From: Cacajao melanocephalus
Taxonomy: Eukaryota > Chordata > Mammalia > Primates > Pitheciidae
DNA: 64,000 bases
Reading direction: 5' to 3'
Assembly (NCBI GenBank): GCA_963573385.1
Contig: CAUYLG010044332.1
Span: 1-64,000, forward strand
Shown: positions 46,999 through 64,000 of the stretch, piece by piece
Position numbering within the stretch: position 1 is the stretch's first letter
Layout of the letters: every line of letters begins with the position of its first letter
Position numbers and translations under genes: made by a program
Notes under the pieces: model-generated
What the model was told of the DNA's origin: nothing
What the model saw: only the letters and a program-made list of their open reading frames with translations
Database searches by the model: none

Positions 46999-47839
46999 AA
47001 TAGGACAGGACCTGGGAATAAATTCAAGGTACCGGAACAGAGCTAGGGCTGGTGATATTTTTGTCTTGGAGATGTGTCCATCTGTCCTCCCTCCATTCTA
47101 AGCTGGTGAGTCTGTCAGTCTCCTTTTAGAAATCCTGAGTCAGGGCCGCTCTTACCAAGTTCAAGGTGGCTCAAAGTTTGGCCTCTGCACTCCCTCAGAA
47201 GGATTTCAAATCCACTCGATGTTGTGTTGGTTTCTCTGCCTCCCGCTGTTGCCAAACTTCCCTTGCCCCCTACCAACCTGGGGCTGAGCCTCTTCCAGGA
47301 TCTCTCTTTGTATAATTAAAAAGAAAAATAGAACAGCTGATGTTGCCAAACATGTATTTAAAGTGACACCCTGAGTTCAAGGAATGGAAAATAAAAACGT
47401 TTAAGGTTTAGATTAAAAGTCTCCATGCTCAGCTGTCTCCTGACTCTGGGATTTCTCCACAGCCCGGCTGCCTTTAATCCCGTGCCCTGGCTCGTAAAAG
47501 CCCTTTAGACTGAGGGCATTTATTTCCCAGAGAACAGTTCCAGCCTAATCACATAAAAACACCCGCATCCTGGGAACAGCCTGTCAAACGCAGTGTGCTC
47601 TGTGAGGCCCCAGAGAAGCTGGAGAAATCGGAGTGCTGATCACCCTGGGAGTCATGCTCCAGTCACTTTCCTAGACTGTCCCCTTCCCCCACAACATCCA
47701 ATTCATCAATAAGCCCAGTCAGTTCTAGCCCCTAGCGTTTTCTTGAGATCTGAGCTCTTCCATCCAGCAGCCCCTTCCATCACATTGGGGCTTCCATCGT
47801 CGCCCGCCCACACGTCTGCAGTAACCCGCCCAGGCTCCT
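46999..47839. other. repeat-free intergenic island
   Basis: 840 bp with no recognisable transposon, rich in TTTAAT/TAAAAG and CTTTAAT-type A/T words between 47,280 and 47,570. Candidate conserved non-coding element; no coding signature. Confidence 0.4.
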
Positions 47840-51142
<3,303 letters not shown>

Positions 51143-51907
51143 CCATCTTTAATGATTTCTATGCACTGTCTGGGTTTTTGTAAAATTTTTTCAAAATTAA
51201 CTTGCCGTTATAGGAGTCTAGGCAAGGGGTTAAGAAGTCAAGGAGGAGGAGAGTCAAATCTTTGATTTCATAGCTGGAAAAGTCAGGCCAAATTTGAGGG
51301 AGGGCACCTGTCAGAAGCGCTGGCCGTCCGCCAGAGCTCCAGGGTTAGAACCCAGCTGCTGCCCTCTTGCCTGGCGCATGAAGGAAGAAACAACTGGTCG
51401 GGGACGTGGCCGTAATCAGACAGCAGGCATTGACTGAGCGGGCGCTGCAGGCAAAGTCCTTTATGGGTGCCCGGGGATGGACAGGCAGGTGAGTGAGGGG
51501 CCAGCCTGGCCCCACCTTCAAAGAGCTGGTTCCCAGGTGAGAAGATACGGCCCTGAGAAAGGTGCCTGGCAGTGCAAGGTGATAAGGGGCCCTCTGCACT
51601 CTAAACACACCCAGGTTCTACCCTTATCTTTGTGTGTTAGAGTTATTTATTGACAGGCCATTTTAGCAGGAAGACTGGGGGCTCCTTGAGGGCATTCATT
51701 CATTCAGGCATTTACTGAACTACTGTGTACCCAGGCACTGATTGAGACAGCTGTATACAGTAACTGCTTGATAAACACACATTGCATTGAATGACAAGCT
51801 CAGAGCTTAGCATTTCACAGGCACTCCACAAATGCTGCTTGGATTGAATAAATAATGCATGAATAAATCACAGGCCTGGCACACAGTAGGTGTTTAATAC
51901 GGGTTGA
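51143..51907. other. mostly unique intergenic sequence
   Basis: MIR/L2-like decay products are likely between 51,690 and 51,900 (ATTCATTCATTCAGGCATTT, GCACTCCACAAATGCT). No gene signature. Confidence 0.5.
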
Positions 51908-55503
<3,596 letters not shown>

Positions 55504-55648
55504 CTTCCCTCCCTCTTCCCTTCCCTCCCTCTTCCCTTCCCTTCCCTCCCCTTCCCTCTCCCTTTCCTTCCCTTTCCCTTCCCTTCCCTTCCGTCCCCCT
55601 TTCCTCCCCTTCCCTTCCCCTTCCCCTTCCCCTTCCCTTCCTTTCCTT
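55504..55648 (+). repeat. 145-bp pyrimidine-only (CCCTT)n tract
   Basis: Only C and T on the + strand except a single G at 55,593. It joins directly onto the body of a reverse Alu at 55,649, so it is most likely the expanded and mutated A tail of that Alu. Confidence 0.95.
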
Positions 55649-57254
<1,606 letters not shown>

Positions 57255-57256
57255 TA

Positions 57257-57705
<449 letters not shown>

Positions 57706-57756
57706 TCAGTGGTGATTAGTGGTAGAGTGAAAAGGAAAACAGAAAAGTTAACAAGG

Positions 57757-58045
57757 GTCTGGGTGCGGGGGCTCACGCCTGTAATTCCAGCACTTTGGGA
57801 GGCCCAGGTGGGCGGATCACTTGAGGCCAGTAGTTTGAGACCAGCCTGGCCAACATGATAAAATCCCACTTCTACTAAAAATGCAAAAAAAAAAAAAAAT
57901 TAGCCAGGCATGGTGGCGCGTGTCTGTGGTCCCATCCTCTCAGGAGGCTGAGGTGGAAGGATCCTTCGAACCCCGGAGCAGAGGTGGCAGTGAGCCGAGA
58001 TCATGCCATTGCATTCCAGCGCCCCCCCTCAAAAAAAGAAAAAGG
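57757..58045 (+). repeat. Alu SINE
   Basis: Forward full-length Alu with an A-rich linker of 15 A at 57,885-57,899. Confidence 0.92.
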
Positions 58046-58892
58046 AACAAGGAACATAAGATGATAAGTGTGGTCTCCAAGTCTTGTTTCATCTTCCTAT
58101 GTCCATTATTTTTTCTGCTGTGTAAGTGAGGAGGAGGTTCAGAGAGGTGGAGTAACTTTCCCAGGGACTCACAGTGCGTAGGCTGAGGCGTCAGCATCCT
58201 GGAGGGACCCATCCTGCAATCTCTCTTGGCTGTTTTTCTACCCAGTGCCTAGGATGGAGGTCGATCCTAGGATGGAGGTGATCAGAGGCCCTTGTGATGC
58301 ATCCATGAGGTGTTCAGGGCAGATGCTGAGGAATCACTATGGGAAAAGCAGGTGCAGAGCCTGGAGTGGAGGCTCAGGCTGATGAATCAATTCCAGAGAT
58401 CAGGAGCAGAAGGCAAAGGCTTCCTAGGATTTTCTGAGACTGTTGATGGCTCCCAGGCCCACCAGTCCTGGCTCTACTCCCATGGTGGGTTCTGCTTCCT
58501 GCCCCCTTCAGCTGTCTTGTCTCCAGCCCCTACGCCTTCAGGCAGGGAGACCCAATGAGGCACGTTGCCTAGTAATTAGCCGCAGCCTGGCACCAAGGAA
58601 GCGACTGTCACGTGCAAACAGAGGCCCCCCTCTCCTCCACCCGGCCTCAGGAGCTTGAGGTGCCTCCCAGACTGCTGGGTCATGCCAGTGGAGGATGCAG
58701 GGGAAATGTATTTAGGCCTCAGCTGCGGGCCATGAAGGCTGGTCCCCATGACTCAGTTTCTGTGCAGCAGATGTCATGAACAAGGGTGGCAGTGTGGAAC
58801 AGAGTGGGTGAGAGTCTGGGCTTTGGAGCCAGAAAGGTGTTCCCTGCCTCCCCCAGGCACACCAACATATTTCTTATACCTCTAAGAACCTT
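58046..58892. other. unique intergenic sequence
   Basis: Contains MIR-like sequence near 58,100-58,170 and an imperfect duplicate of CCTAGGATGGAGGT at about 58,249-58,280. No gene signature. Confidence 0.55.
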
Positions 58893-63744
<4,852 letters not shown>

Positions 63745-64000
63745 TTCCTTAGTCCTTTTACTCAATCCACAAAAGACTGAGGAGTAAAAAGACAAGGTCT
63801 TTGGGGACCCCAGTCATTTTAACAGAAATAGTATGGTCTGTTGTCCTCCCAGATTAAAACAAATAAGAATGTTTGTTTCAAACTGCAAAGGTCATACAAA
63901 TATGGCGAATCTCAATCATTTGGCAACACGGGATGCTAGATACACGTCTTTATTTTATTTATTTATTCATTTATTTTTGAGAGGGAGTCTCACTCTGTTG
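63745..64000. other. unique sequence and start of an Alu at the window edge
   Basis: 63,745-63,945 shows nothing recognisable. From about 63,946 a reverse Alu begins with a (TTTA)n-like tail and runs off the window. Confidence 0.85.

Overview
This is nuclear DNA from a primate, almost certainly a catarrhine (Old World monkey or ape). Alu SINEs fill roughly half of the window, and some have AluY-like features. Two genes are recognisable, ORAI1 and MORN3, which are neighbours on human chromosome 12q24.31. Both predicted proteins differ at several residues from the human proteins as I remember them, so a non-human primate is more likely than human. Relative to the usual human orientation the window is reverse-complemented: MORN3 reads on the + strand and ORAI1 on the - strand.

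Layout. Positions 1-12,370 hold the 3' part of MORN3: four coding exons (5,107-5,264; 9,217-9,376; 10,826-11,010; 11,277-11,354) and a probable spliced 3' UTR exon ending near 12,370. Its first coding exon and promoter lie upstream of the window. Positions 12,370-20,750 are the convergent intergenic space, packed with Alu, MIR, MER5A-like and MER20-like elements. ORAI1 runs leftward from a CpG-island promoter near 38,200 to about 20,750. It has two coding exons (37,725-38,024 and 21,141-21,743) around a 16-kb intron that carries a 7SL RNA retropseudogene, a solo LTR, a hAT-like element and several repeat-poor islands. Positions 38,600-64,000 are upstream intergenic DNA with no gene that I can support. 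This part contains a strong CTCF-like site, MLT1 LTRs, an L2/MLT1/Alu nest, a MADE1 element split by an Alu, and a local tandem duplication at 58.9-60.5 kb.

ORAI1 is the pore subunit of the store-operated (CRAC) calcium channel. MORN3 is a MORN-repeat protein known mainly from testis. They are neighbours with convergent transcription, and nothing here suggests a shared function.

I do not see a novel multi-gene system. The notable items are regulatory candidates (a GTCACGTGAC palindrome in the ORAI1 CpG island, CTCF-like cores, three CCAAT boxes spaced exactly 34 bp apart, UG repeats beside a MORN3 donor site), inferred transcript variants, and well-resolved transposon stratigraphy. Nearly all the short open reading frames are translations of Alu sequence and are not annotated as genes. 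Subfamily names are judged by eye; repeat edges are good to about 5-10 bp except where target-site duplications fix them.
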